DNA from: CBDDBH01 sp965225625
GTDB taxonomy: Bacteria > Pseudomonadota > Gammaproteobacteria > JADZEE01
NCBI GenBank assembly: GCA_965225625.1
Contig: CBDDBH010000023.1
Location: 94,990 to 158,989 of the forward strand
Reading direction: 5' to 3'
Length of the DNA stretch: 64,000 bases
A program made the translations under genes and the position numbers. This document shows positions 33,292 through 42,458 of the stretch, piece by piece (within the stretch, counting starts at the first letter, position 1; every line of letters begins with the position of its first letter). The notes beneath the pieces are model-generated. The model worked only from the letters and a program-made list of their open reading frames with translations. It ran no database searches and was not told the DNA's origin.

Positions 33292-36162
33292 TTACGCAGA
33301 TTTTTTTTCCGATGCGCTCGCGACTTTCAGCCGCAATGCTTCATCCACCAGCGTCTGTTGCTGCTCCAGGTGTAACGACATGTAGCCGCCGGCTGGCGAC
33401 GCTGAGTAGGGTCGTGCCACCAGGTTAAGTTCCTGTGATTCACGCAGACATCCGAACAAATGCAACCGCGCCAGCAAATAGACCCAGGCCCCCTGGTTGG
33501 CCGGCTCTTCCTGCACCCAGACAACTTCTCTGGCGTTCGGGTAACGATCGATGATGGCCTGCACCTCTTCACGCGGAAACGGATATTGCTGTTCGAGACG
33601 AAAGATGGCGATGTCGTCGATTCCATGCGTGCGTCTCGCCTCGAGTAAGTCGTAGTACACCTTGCCACTGCACGCCAGCAGGCGGCTGACCCGGATTGGG
33701 TCTATTGGATCGATTTCGTCTATGACGTTGTGCCACGCACCGGCGCTAAGATCCTCTAATGTCGATACTGATAGCTTGTGTCGCAACAGGCTCTTGGGAC
33801 TCATCACAATCAGCGGTCGGCGAAACTTGCGCAGCATTTGACGACGCAGCATGTGGAAGATTTGCGCCGGCGTGCTGGGTACGCAAACCTGCATATTTAC
33901 CTCGGCGCATAGCTGCAGGTAGCGTTCCAGGCGGGCGGAGGAATGTTCAGGTCCCTGGCCGTCGTAGCCGTGCGGTAGGAACATGACCAGGCCGCAATGA
34001 CGGCCCCACTTTGACTCGCACGATGCAATAAATTGATCGATAACAACCTGCGCGCCGTTGGCGAAGTCCCCGAATTGAGCTTCCCAGATCACCAAGGCAT
34101 TCGGCTCGGCGCTGCTGTAGCCATATTCGAAGCCCAGCACCGCCTCTTCGCTCAGGGTTGAATTGATGACAAGGAAATTCGCCTGATCGACTTTCAGATG
34201 CTGCAGGGGCAGATAGGTCTGGCCGTCTTCCTGATTGTGGATGACCGCGTGCCGATGGAAGAATGTGCCGCGCCCGCAATCCTGGCCGGATAAGCGCACC
34301 GGGTATCCTTCTTGAAGCAAACTCGCATAGGCCAGCGTTTCCGCGTAGCCCCAGTCTACGGGCGAATCGCCTAGACCAATGGCGCGTCGGTTAGCCATGA
34401 TCTTGCTGACTGCGCGATGAAGCGTGAAATTGTCCGGGAAACTACTGATGCGCTCGCTCAGAAATCCGATCCGGTCCGCGCTTAGCATCGTATCCCCTGT
34501 ATCGGTCCACTTGCCCTTGAGAAACGGCGTGAAGTCGAGTTGATAGGGGTGATCGCTCACTTCAGCGTGTGGTCGGGACACCGGCTTGTCGTGTTCCAGC
34601 GACTCGATATACCGGCTGGCAATTACTTGGGTCGTGTCGGCTTCGACGATCCCCTGTTCGATTAGATTGCGACCGTATATTTCCTCCACGTCCGCGTGTT
34701 GGTGGATCCGCTGATACATCAGCGGTTGCGTCGTCGACGGTTCGTCGGCTTCACTGTGGCCATGCTTGCGATAGCACACGACATCGACGACAACGTCCTT
34801 GTGAAATTCCATCCGGTAGGCCAGCGCCAATTCAGCGCAAAAAACCACGGCTTCGGGGTCGTCACCGTTTACGTGAAGTATGGGGGCCTGCACCATCTTG
34901 GCGACATCGGTGCAATACAGCGTCGAGCGTGAGTCCAACGGATCGCTGGTGGTAAATCCGATCTGATTGTTGACGATTACATGTACGGTTCCGCCAGTCG
35001 AATAACCGTGGGTTTGGGACAGATTAAAGGTCTCCATAATGACTCCCTGCCCGGCAAACGCCGCATCCCCGTGCAGTAATATCGGCAACACCTGGTTACG
35101 TGCAACGTCGCCGCGCCGGTCTTGCCTGGCTCGCACGGATCCCTCCACCACTGGATCGATAATCTCCAGATGCGATGGGTTGAAGGCCAATGTGACATGC
35201 ACCGGGCCGCCACCCGTGGCGATGTCCGAGGAGTAGCCGAGGTGATATTTGACATCGCCGGCGCGGTGCAAATCCACATGCTCACCGTGAGCGGTGTGCG
35301 AATCTTCCCGACGTGCGATGCTTTTGCCCTCAAATTCATCGAACAGATCCGATGGCAGTTTGCCGACAATGTTGACCAACACGTTGAGGCGACCGCGATG
35401 CGCCATGCCGATGACGACTTCTTTGACGCCTTGCTCGCCACTGTCTTGTATGAGCCTATCGAGCAACGGGATGGTGCTTTCGCCGCCTTCGAGCGAAAAG
35501 CGCTTTTGGCCGACGTACTTTTTGTGCAGATACTCCTCCAGCGTCCCGGCGGCAACTACGCCGTGCAGAATTTCGCGCTTTTTATCAGCGTCGAACCCCG
35601 GTTTTGACCCGCTTGACTCGAGTCGTTCCTGGATCCAGCGTTTCTGCGCAGTTTCGTTGATATGCATGTACTCGGCACCGATCGAGCCGCAGTATGCCCT
35701 CTGCACGCGTTCTACAATGTCCTTGAGCGGCGCTTCATCGACTCCAAATAATGAGCCTGTGTTGAAAACAGTTTCCATGTCCGCCGCTACTAGGCCGTGA
35801 AACTCAGGATCGAGTTCCGGGACAATCGGCCGCTCGTGTTGATTCAGGGGATCGAGATCCGCGTTGCGGTGGCCGCGAAATCGATAAGCGTTAATGAGCT
35901 GTAACACTGATACCTGTTTTTCGTGGCCGCCACCTGTTTGCCCGCCGGCTACCCGTCGGCCGCGGCCCAGCTCGGCAAAAGCCTGTCGCACAGGACCATG
36001 AGCACGCTCGGTTTGCGCGGTCGCGGTATCACCACGAAGCTCATCGAAGTATCGTCGCCATTCTTCCGGGATGGCGGTTGGATCCAGCAGGTAGCTTTCG
36101 TACAGGTCTTCCAGAAAGCCAGCGTTGTCGCTATAGATCTGGCTCGTATCGGGCGTTGTCAT
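33292..36162 (-). CDS. sucA: 2-Oxoglutarate dehydrogenase E1 component
   Basis: A protein of 956 residues from ATG 36162 with ribosome site GGGAGAGAAAA; the longer frame to 36198 is not needed. It starts with the E2-binding N-terminal helix pattern NAGFLEDLYESYLLDPTAIP. The thiamine diphosphate region is marked by GMAHRGRLNVLVNIVGK and HGDAAFAGQGVIMETFNLSQ, and the transketolase-like part by FLPHGYDGQGPEHSSARLER. It decarboxylates 2-oxoglutarate and succinylates the E2 lipoyl group. It is the first gene of sucA-sucB-lpd; sdh and sucCD are not in the window. Confidence 0.97.
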   Translation of the reverse strand: MTTPDTSQIYSDNAGFLEDLYESYLLDPTAIPEEWRRYFDELRGDTATAQTERAHGPVRQAFAELGRGRRVAGGQTGGGHEKQVSVLQLINAYRFRGHRNADLDPLNQHERPIVPELDPEFHGLVAADMETVFNTGSLFGVDEAPLKDIVERVQRAYCGSIGAEYMHINETAQKRWIQERLESSGSKPGFDADKKREILHGVVAAGTLEEYLHKKYVGQKRFSLEGGESTIPLLDRLIQDSGEQGVKEVVIGMAHRGRLNVLVNIVGKLPSDLFDEFEGKSIARREDSHTAHGEHVDLHRAGDVKYHLGYSSDIATGGGPVHVTLAFNPSHLEIIDPVVEGSVRARQDRRGDVARNQVLPILLHGDAAFAGQGVIMETFNLSQTHGYSTGGTVHVIVNNQIGFTTSDPLDSRSTLYCTDVAKMVQAPILHVNGDDPEAVVFCAELALAYRMEFHKDVVVDVVCYRKHGHSEADEPSTTQPLMYQRIHQHADVEEIYGRNLIEQGIVEADTTQVIASRYIESLEHDKPVSRPHAEVSDHPYQLDFTPFLKGKWTDTGDTMLSADRIGFLSERISSFPDNFTLHRAVSKIMANRRAIGLGDSPVDWGYAETLAYASLLQEGYPVRLSGQDCGRGTFFHRHAVIHNQEDGQTYLPLQHLKVDQANFLVINSTLSEEAVLGFEYGYSSAEPNALVIWEAQFGDFANGAQVVIDQFIASCESKWGRHCGLVMFLPHGYDGQGPEHSSARLERYLQLCAEVNMQVCVPSTPAQIFHMLRRQMLRKFRRPLIVMSPKSLLRHKLSVSTLEDLSAGAWHNVIDEIDPIDPIRVSRLLACSGKVYYDLLEARRTHGIDDIAIFRLEQQYPFPREEVQAIIDRYPNAREVVWVQEEPANQGAWVYLLARLHLFGCLRESQELNLVARPYSASPAGGYMSLHLEQQQTLVDEALRLKVASASEKKSA

Positions 36163-36456
36163 TTTTCTCTCCCACACCTTTAAGTCGCAGCTACTCACGA
36201 TGGTTCAGCTTGCTGCCACACGCAGGTGTGGCGGCGGTCCGTCAGCCGCTGAAAGTGGCGGTGCGTGGTAAATTAAAACCGCAATCACATTGACTTGCGA
36301 ATCTTACTTGATAGCTTTGTAAAGTCTAGTTGCGCTCGGCCGCAGCCCGTCAGGGACCCCATTTGCAGCGCTTCGCTTGCCGCTGCGCGATGGCGGCCTG
36401 TATTCTACGCAGCCGATCAGTGGGGCGTCGTAGGGTAAATCGACCGTGGAGAAGCT
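36163..36456. promoter_or_regulatory. Divergent promoter region between sucA and gltA
   Basis: These 294 bases separate the divergent sucA and gltA genes and hold no credible gene. Both TCA-cycle units must be promoted from here. I see no unambiguous operator. GGAGAAGCT lies before the gltA ATG as its ribosome site. Confidence 0.5.
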
Positions 36457-37755
36457 ATGACTGGCGAGACTGTCACAATCACGGACAACGCCACAGGTAA
36501 GAGCGTTGAATGTCCGGTTAATAAGGGTACCTATGGGGCACCCGTCATCGATACCAAGAATGTCTACAAAGAACTTGGCATGTTTGCCTTCGATCCCGGA
36601 TTCGCTGCAACTGCGAGTTGCCGTAGCGCCATCACCTACCTGGATGGCGAACAAGGTGTGCTGTTACACCGCGGATATCCAATCGATCAGCTCGCTGCGC
36701 AAAGTTCCTTTCTCGAAGTGTGTTATCTACTCATCTACGGCGAATTACCAACGCGCGTGCAGATGGATGGGTTCTCCGCTTCCATCAATAAACACACAAT
36801 GGTGCACGAGCACCTGAACAAGTTTTTCACAGGTTACCGGCTGAACGCGCATCCTATGTCGATTATGGTCGGTGTGATGGGCGCACTGTCTTCGTACTAT
36901 CACGAAGCAATGGACATTTACGATCCCGCGGATCGTGAAATAACCGCACACCGAATCATTGCCAAGATGCCGAATATTGCGTCCAACTGCTACAAGTACG
37001 CGATCGGTCAACCGTTTGTGTATCCGGACAACAATCTAGGTTACGTCGAGAACTTCGTTAACATGATGTTTTCGGTACCCGCAGGTCAGTATTCGCCGAA
37101 TCCGGTAGCCGTGCGAGCATTGGACCAAATGATGATCCTGCATGCCGATCATGAGCAGAACGCCAGTACCTCAACGGTTCGTCTGGCCGGCAGCGCCGAG
37201 ACTAATCCGTTTGCTTGCGTAGCCGCGGGCATTGCGACGCTGTGGGGGCGTGCCCACGGTGGCGCCAACGAGGCGGTCGTGCAGATGCTCGAACAAATGG
37301 GCGGAGTCGAAAACATTCCGGCTTATATCGCGCGCGCCAAAGACAAGGACGACCCGTTTCGGCTCATGGGATTTGGTCATCGCGTCTACAAGAACTTTGA
37401 CCCGCGTGCCACCATCATCCGCCAATCGTGTCACGATCTTCTTGAATCATTGGACGGCATCGATCAACCGATGTTCGAGACTGCGATGGAGCTGGAACGT
37501 ATCGCTCTGGAAGATGAATATTTTGTAAATCGCAAGCTCTATCCCAACGTTGATTTTTATTCGGGCATTATCCTGAAAGCGCTGGATATACCCATGAGCA
37601 TGTTCACGGTTATATTCGCTTTGGCGCGCTCTGCGGGTTGGATTGCGCAGTGGATGGAAATGATCAACGACCCGGATACCCGTATCGGGCGGCCACGCCA
37701 ACTGTATATCGGTGCCGAGCAACGTGATTACGTTGCTATCGATAAGCGTGGCTGA
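36457..37755 (+). CDS. gltA: Citrate synthase (type II, hexameric family)
   Basis: A protein of 432 residues, the size of the Gram-negative NADH-sensitive enzyme. The N-terminal extension (GYPIDQLAAQSSFLEVCYLL) and catalytic regions ADHEQNASTSTVRLAGS, LWGRAHGGANEAV and PNVDFYSGI supply the two His and the Asp of the active site. It condenses acetyl-CoA with oxaloacetate. mdh follows after 40 bases on the same strand, so the two are probably co-transcribed. Confidence 0.97.
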   Translation: MTGETVTITDNATGKSVECPVNKGTYGAPVIDTKNVYKELGMFAFDPGFAATASCRSAITYLDGEQGVLLHRGYPIDQLAAQSSFLEVCYLLIYGELPTRVQMDGFSASINKHTMVHEHLNKFFTGYRLNAHPMSIMVGVMGALSSYYHEAMDIYDPADREITAHRIIAKMPNIASNCYKYAIGQPFVYPDNNLGYVENFVNMMFSVPAGQYSPNPVAVRALDQMMILHADHEQNASTSTVRLAGSAETNPFACVAAGIATLWGRAHGGANEAVVQMLEQMGGVENIPAYIARAKDKDDPFRLMGFGHRVYKNFDPRATIIRQSCHDLLESLDGIDQPMFETAMELERIALEDEYFVNRKLYPNVDFYSGIILKALDIPMSMFTVIFALARSAGWIAQWMEMINDPDTRIGRPRQLYIGAEQRDYVAIDKRG

Positions 37756-37795
37756 ACACCCGATTCTCCAAACTAACGAAAATAGGAAATCCCAA

Positions 37796-38776
37796 ATGAA
37801 AGCGCCAGTACGTGTAGCGGTCACGGGAGCCGCCGGACAAATCGGCTATCAATTGTTGTTTCGAATTGGCGCCGGTGAAATGTTAGGCCCCGATCAGCCG
37901 GTAATTCTGCATCTATTAGAGATTACGCCGGCGCTGAAAGCGTTGGCTGGTGTCGTCATGGAATTGCAAGACTGTGCCTTTTCGCTGTTACATGGCACGG
38001 TCACTTCGGATGACGCTAATACGGCGTTCGCAGACGTTGACTATGCCATATTGGTCGGCGCCAGACCACGTGGCCCGGGGATGGAGCGGGCCGACCTACT
38101 TGCGGCAAACGCAAGTATATTCAAAGTTCAGGGACAGGCCCTGAACGACAATGCGAGCCGTGACGTCAAGGTGCTGGTCGTTGGCAATCCTGCCAATACC
38201 AACGCATTGACTGCGATGCGCTCGGCACCTGACCTCGATCGGCGCCAGATTACTGCCATGACCCGCCTGGATCACAATCGGGCCATAGCGCAACTGGCTG
38301 CGAAAACAAATACCCAAGTCAGCGATATAAAACGTCTGACAATCTGGGGCAACCATTCGACGACGCAATATCCAGATATTCACCATGCCACGATTGCCGG
38401 TAAACCGGCGATGGATTTAGTCGATGGGGAGTGGCTGGCCAACAAATATATTCCACGCGTCGCCAAGCGTGGCGCAGAGATAATTGATGCACGCGGTGCA
38501 TCAAGCGCCGCCTCGGCGGCGAACGCGGCATTGGAGCATATGCGCGACTGGGTCGCGGGTACGCCGGCCGATGATTGGACCAGCATGGGCATATGCAGCG
38601 ACGGTAGTTACGGCATCTCCGAAGGCCTAATTTATTCATTTCCGGTAACGACCGCAGGCGGCGGCTACGAAGTGGTACAGGGTTTAGGCATCAACGATTT
38701 CAGCCGGGAACGCATGAAAGCAACCGAGCGCGAACTACAGGAAGAGAGCGATGCGGTTGCCGCGTTGCTTGCTTGA
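37796..38776 (+). CDS. mdh: Malate dehydrogenase
   Basis: A protein of 326 residues from ATG 37796 with AGGAAA eight bases upstream; the longer frame overlapping gltA is rejected. It is of the cytosolic/bacterial dimeric type: NAD motif VTGAAGQIGYQLLFRI, NPANTNALTAMRSAP, TRLDHNRA with the catalytic Asp-His partner region, and catalytic His in WGNHSTTQYPD. It oxidises malate to oxaloacetate for the citrate synthase encoded just upstream. Confidence 0.96.
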   Translation: MKAPVRVAVTGAAGQIGYQLLFRIGAGEMLGPDQPVILHLLEITPALKALAGVVMELQDCAFSLLHGTVTSDDANTAFADVDYAILVGARPRGPGMERADLLAANASIFKVQGQALNDNASRDVKVLVVGNPANTNALTAMRSAPDLDRRQITAMTRLDHNRAIAQLAAKTNTQVSDIKRLTIWGNHSTTQYPDIHHATIAGKPAMDLVDGEWLANKYIPRVAKRGAEIIDARGASSAASAANAALEHMRDWVAGTPADDWTSMGICSDGSYGISEGLIYSFPVTTAGGGYEVVQGLGINDFSRERMKATERELQEESDAVAALLA

Positions 38777-38843
38777 TAAAATCGCGGGGATTGAATCTTT
38801 ATTCTAAATTGTTCGCCTCCGCAAAATTCGGCTTTAACCGATC

Positions 38844-39320
38844 GTGATTGATTCAAGCGGCTTTCGCTCCAACGTCGGTATTATCCTCATCAACAGCGAG
38901 GGCAGGCTATTTTGGGGTCGCCGTGTGGGCATGGATGCGTGGCAATTCCCCCAGGGAGGAATAAAACAACAGGAAACGCCAGAAGCGGCGGCGCTGAGGG
39001 AATTGCGAGAGGAGGTGGGATTGTCGGCCCGTCATGTCGAGATAATCGGTCGCACCGAGCGATGGCTACGATATCGATTACCGAAACGGCTCATTCGCCA
39101 TTGGAATAAGCCAGTGTGTATAGGGCAAAAACAGATCTGGTACGCATTGCGCATGGTGGGTAGCGATGCGGATGTAAAACTTGACTTGAGTGGTCGCCCC
39201 GAGTTTGAGGCCTGGCGTTGGATTGATTATTGGCAACCCGTTGAGGAAGTTGTGGAATTTAAACGCCGCGTCTATGAACGCGCGTTAACCGAGCTGGCCC
39301 CACTGGTTTTTCCTGAGTGA
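38844..39320 (+). CDS. rppH: RNA pyrophosphohydrolase
   Basis: A protein of 158 residues from GTG 38844 (MIDSSGFRSNVGIIL). It has the Nudix box GGIKQQETPEAAALRELREE, and the RppH-specific start and WLRYRLPKRLIRHW and KQIWYALRMVG segments. It removes pyrophosphate from the 5' end of mRNA and starts decay. It stands alone after mdh with a 67-base gap. Confidence 0.94.
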   Translation: MIDSSGFRSNVGIILINSEGRLFWGRRVGMDAWQFPQGGIKQQETPEAAALRELREEVGLSARHVEIIGRTERWLRYRLPKRLIRHWNKPVCIGQKQIWYALRMVGSDADVKLDLSGRPEFEAWRWIDYWQPVEEVVEFKRRVYERALTELAPLVFPE

Positions 39321-39702
39321 CAGCTGCCGGGTGCGTCTCTACCGGTAGTCAAAAAACTGGATCCAAGGTCCGCGGTATCATCGCCTTCAGTTTCAATTCA
39401 GGGGCTAAGTCCCTGTGTCATAAGGCCCTTATTTTTTACCCACAATTTCTGTGGATAACAATGTGGACGATATGCGTACAGGGGCGCCGAGGCGAGATTC
39501 ACCCTAGCAAAGTGTGGAATCGGCCAATTCTTGTGCACCTTTAAAATTTTTAATAAAAACAGCTAGTTACAGAAATAACGATATTTCGCGATGCCCCGTG
39601 ATTGTGTTCCACCCCAAGTCCGGTGCTGGTAAAGGACGTGTGTGTATAAGGAATCTCAAATTCGTCAGGATATTCGCTTAGTTGCAGCCGCTACCACTGC
39701 CA
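39321..39702. other. Non-coding gap of about 380 bases
   Basis: No credible gene is present. The sequence holds a small hairpin CAGGG-GCTAAGT-CCCTG (39399-39415) followed by ATAAGGCCCTTATTTTTT, a possible weak terminator after rppH. It also holds a TGTGGATAA (39450-39458) that matches a DnaA box but is single. The rest is moderately AT-rich, with no recognised element. Confidence 0.5.
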
Positions 39703-40152
39703 TCAGGTCCCTGCCGACAGTGCCAAGGGTAGGGGTGCAAACAGATCGCGTGGAAGCGCCGTATTCGGTGTCAGCAATATCGTAATTTCTTGCAGCAGAC
39801 GCCCGTCGGGTGACGACACATCCAATACAAAGTTCAAAAACGGCTCCCGAATGGGGTGTTCGCTGGTAATCCTGATAAATTTGGGTCCCGAATCTTCATC
39901 TTGAACCACTTCAAATTTCAGCGAAGTCAGCAATTGAAAACGTTGTATACCTGCTTTCTTGAATTGTTCCGCGTCCGCCAGGGTAACCACCACTCGGTCG
40001 GCAAAATCGGGACTGCTGCCAATTAGCGGGATGTTGGCACGAAAGGGGTCGTTCAGGCCGGACTCCAATGCCACTTTGCCCAAACCCAATGCCCAGCTTC
40101 CGCTTGCCAGCGCGAGACCCGCGGCGACGATCAGTATACGTAGTATTTTCAT
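39703..40152 (-). CDS. Stand-alone FimV N-terminal-like domain protein
   Basis: A protein of 149 residues with a signal peptide (cleavage near SWA-LGL), directly followed by LGLGKVALESGLNDPFRANIPL and ending with FLNFVLDVSSPDGRLLQEITILL. These match the conserved periplasmic N-terminal module of FimV-type polar hub proteins, which are normally 600-1000 residues with a LysM motif, a transmembrane helix and a TPR end. Here only this module exists and a stop follows, so the protein is either a specialised short form or a remnant. It is cleanly framed, which favours a short form. Confidence 0.75.
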   Translation of the reverse strand: MKILRILIVAAGLALASGSWALGLGKVALESGLNDPFRANIPLIGSSPDFADRVVVTLADAEQFKKAGIQRFQLLTSLKFEVVQDEDSGPKFIRITSEHPIREPFLNFVLDVSSPDGRLLQEITILLTPNTALPRDLFAPLPLALSAGT

Positions 40153-40234
40153 TGACCTAGCTCCTTATTCCTGTGTGCTCGCCTTTGCCTATGATAACCC
40201 CTCTGGCGCCGCACAGGGCGTTCTTGTCGATACA

Positions 40235-40552
40235 TCAGGCCCGATCGGGACGTTCCGGATTTGTCCAGCCAACAGTGGTGGGCGCTTTGTCCAGGTCAGT
40301 CGGCTTTTCTTTGTTGCTTCTCAGGACTGCAGCAATTTCCGTCAATCGAGTTCCCAGCAGGCACAGCACGGCGAACGCGAAAACAGGGAAAAACAGCGCA
40401 AACAGCAAGCCGACCGTTGACAGCGGCTGAACCAGGAAGGTGGCCACTAACAACAACGCGCTACTCACGAGCGCGCCGAGCCCAACGGCATCGAAATACC
40501 ACGTAAGTCGGGTCTTCGGGTTGTTCATGGTTGTTTTCGGTAGCAAAGCCAT
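40235..40552 (-). CDS. Small membrane protein with two transmembrane helices
   Basis: A protein of 105 residues (97 if it starts at ATG 40528), with helices near residues 24-43 and 49-68 and a charged C-terminal tail. The short loop and the segment LCLLGTRLTEIAAVLRSNKEK suggest an inner-membrane protein with a cytoplasmic end. I recognise no family. It lies 83 bases upstream of the FimV-like gene on the same strand and diverges from the diguanylate cyclase gene. Confidence 0.6.
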   Translation of the reverse strand: MALLPKTTMNNPKTRLTWYFDAVGLGALVSSALLLVATFLVQPLSTVGLLFALFFPVFAFAVLCLLGTRLTEIAAVLRSNKEKPTDLDKAPTTVGWTNPERPDRA

Positions 40553-40721
40553 CTAGTGATAGGGGATAGCGGCGCGTATTGATAGATTTTTGACCGCATT
40601 CTGCGACCAGGCTCACGGTGCTCGGTCTGTAAATGTGAACCAGGTCACAAGCCGGCACGATCTGACAAGCGGGTTAAAGCTTCTGTTGTCGTTGTCGATA
40701 AGCTCGGCAACTGGAGTGGTT

Positions 40722-42449
40722 ATGAAGGCATCGGTACGCGCGGCACAGACCTCAGGCAACGAATTGAATTCGTCATTGCACGACAAATACTCTCAGTTGT
40801 GCCGTGATTTCGATGAGCAGCGTGTAGCGGCGGATAAGCAACAGGCTGGTCTGTATAAGACCTTGTTACGCCTGGCTTTTGCGTTCAAAGGTAGAAGTGA
40901 CGATCTGGACACCCAACTGCTGGCGTTACGTGACGCCTTGCGAGAGGGGTTAGACGCGAAACAGCGTAATCGCCGTATCGACGAGGTCGTTGCCGCTATC
41001 GTTGCACTACCGGACCCGGAGGAATCCCGCGCTGACACCGCGTTGCTGCTTGAGCTGCTCGAACGCCTACAGCTCCCGGACTCCAAATCCTTTGAGCTCA
41101 AGCAGATTAAATCCAGACTCGCCAACGGCGGCGATCCGACGACTTTGGTGGCTAGTGTTGCCGAACTTATTACCGATCCCGCCACAGAGGACAAACCGCA
41201 TCACGACGAGTTTGCCGAGTTCCTGGCCGCTCTTTCTTTGCCTGGGGAGACTGGGGAGGGAATTGACAGATTACGGGGACGCCTGGAAGCCGCGCGTGAT
41301 GGTCGCGCGCGATTGCAGGTTGTGGATTCCGTTCTCGAACTCCTAAACGAGCCGCAAATTCGCGGCGCTCCCGAGCGCGATGACCCTTGCGATGTTTTGC
41401 ATGCCCTGATGGACTGGGTATTGTTCCCCGGCGAGTTCGAAAAACCGGCGGCGCAACTCCGCGCGCAGTTACAGGAATCGAAAAACGATTGGGATCCAAT
41501 TCGTGCAACGGCGAATCTGTTCAATGAGCTTCAGGCATTTTTGCGACGCGATCTGCGCGAGCTCGAAGGCTATTTAAAGAAGGCGACTGTGCAGCTCAGC
41601 GATCTTGAAGGGCAGCTGCAAGGCGCGCTTGCGAGCAGCGCGTTGTCGGTCGCGGACTCCAAAGAGCTAAGCAGCGATATTGGCGCCGAAATGGAACAGA
41701 TTACGGGCGCCGTTGACGCCGGCGCGAGTGGCTCGGAACTCAAACATCTGGTCGATCAGCGCGTGGACGCAATCAGCGGATCTATGCATACGTTTTTGTC
41801 TGTTCAAAACGATCGCCACACGGCCTACGAAAAGCGCATCGAACAACTGACTGAAAAATTGCAATCGCTGGAAGTGGAATCTGAGAATTTGCGCGATTCA
41901 CTGGTGGCTGAGCATGAAAAAGCCTACCGCGATGCATTGACCGATGTCCCCAACCGCCTCGCATTCGAAGAACGCAGTACCGCGGAATTCCAACGATGGC
42001 AGCGTTACGGTGGCGAGTTGAGCGTGGCCGTCATCGATCTGGATCGCTTCAAAAGCGTCAACGACACCTATGGGCATAAAGCGGGTGATCGCGTCCTCGT
42101 CCATGTTGCCTCGTTATGTGCGCAGCGCATGCGGGCAAACGATTTTTTCGCCCGCTACGGCGGCGAAGAATTTGTCGCTATCTTTCCCGGCACGGGTCTG
42201 GTTGAAGCCTGTGGCGTCGCCGAATATGTGCGCCAGCAGGTTGCGAGTTGCGCCTTTCATCACCAAGGCGAACGGGTATCCATTTCAGTGTCTATCGGTG
42301 TGGCCGAGCTGCGCACTACCGAGCTATTCGAGGAGGCTTTTAATCGCGCCGACGAGGCACTCTATGCCGCTAAATCGGCCGGCCGCAATACCGTGGTCGA
42401 TGAATGCGGTGTAAAGTTTACGGTGCTCAGGGAAGCGGCAAGCCGCTAG
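40722..42449 (+). CDS. Diguanylate cyclase with long coiled-coil N terminus
   Basis: A protein of 575 residues from ATG 40722, preceded by CTGGAGTGGTT. The first 400 residues are soluble, charged and strongly helical (for example FNELQAFLRRDLRELEGYLKK and the coiled coil near 375-410), without transmembrane segments. The GGDEF domain starts at DALTDVPNRLAFEER. The active-site motif is GGEEF at 480-484, and the inhibitory site RAND sits five residues before it, so it should be an active, product-inhibited c-di-GMP synthase. The long N terminus presumably senses a cytoplasmic signal; I do not know which. A PilZ protein is encoded at 58585. Confidence 0.9.
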   Translation: MKASVRAAQTSGNELNSSLHDKYSQLCRDFDEQRVAADKQQAGLYKTLLRLAFAFKGRSDDLDTQLLALRDALREGLDAKQRNRRIDEVVAAIVALPDPEESRADTALLLELLERLQLPDSKSFELKQIKSRLANGGDPTTLVASVAELITDPATEDKPHHDEFAEFLAALSLPGETGEGIDRLRGRLEAARDGRARLQVVDSVLELLNEPQIRGAPERDDPCDVLHALMDWVLFPGEFEKPAAQLRAQLQESKNDWDPIRATANLFNELQAFLRRDLRELEGYLKKATVQLSDLEGQLQGALASSALSVADSKELSSDIGAEMEQITGAVDAGASGSELKHLVDQRVDAISGSMHTFLSVQNDRHTAYEKRIEQLTEKLQSLEVESENLRDSLVAEHEKAYRDALTDVPNRLAFEERSTAEFQRWQRYGGELSVAVIDLDRFKSVNDTYGHKAGDRVLVHVASLCAQRMRANDFFARYGGEEFVAIFPGTGLVEACGVAEYVRQQVASCAFHHQGERVSISVSIGVAELRTTELFEEAFNRADEALYAAKSAGRNTVVDECGVKFTVLREAASR

Positions 42450-42458
42450 CGGTGCCGC

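Noticed and set aside
39450..39458. TGTGGATAA matching a DnaA box
   Set aside because: A single site without neighbours, AT-rich unwinding region or dnaA gene; not evidence of an origin.
39317..39544. A 75-codon open frame after rppH
   Set aside because: It has no ribosome site, unusual composition and no family pattern, and it contains a hairpin and an AT-rich stretch; treated as non-coding.
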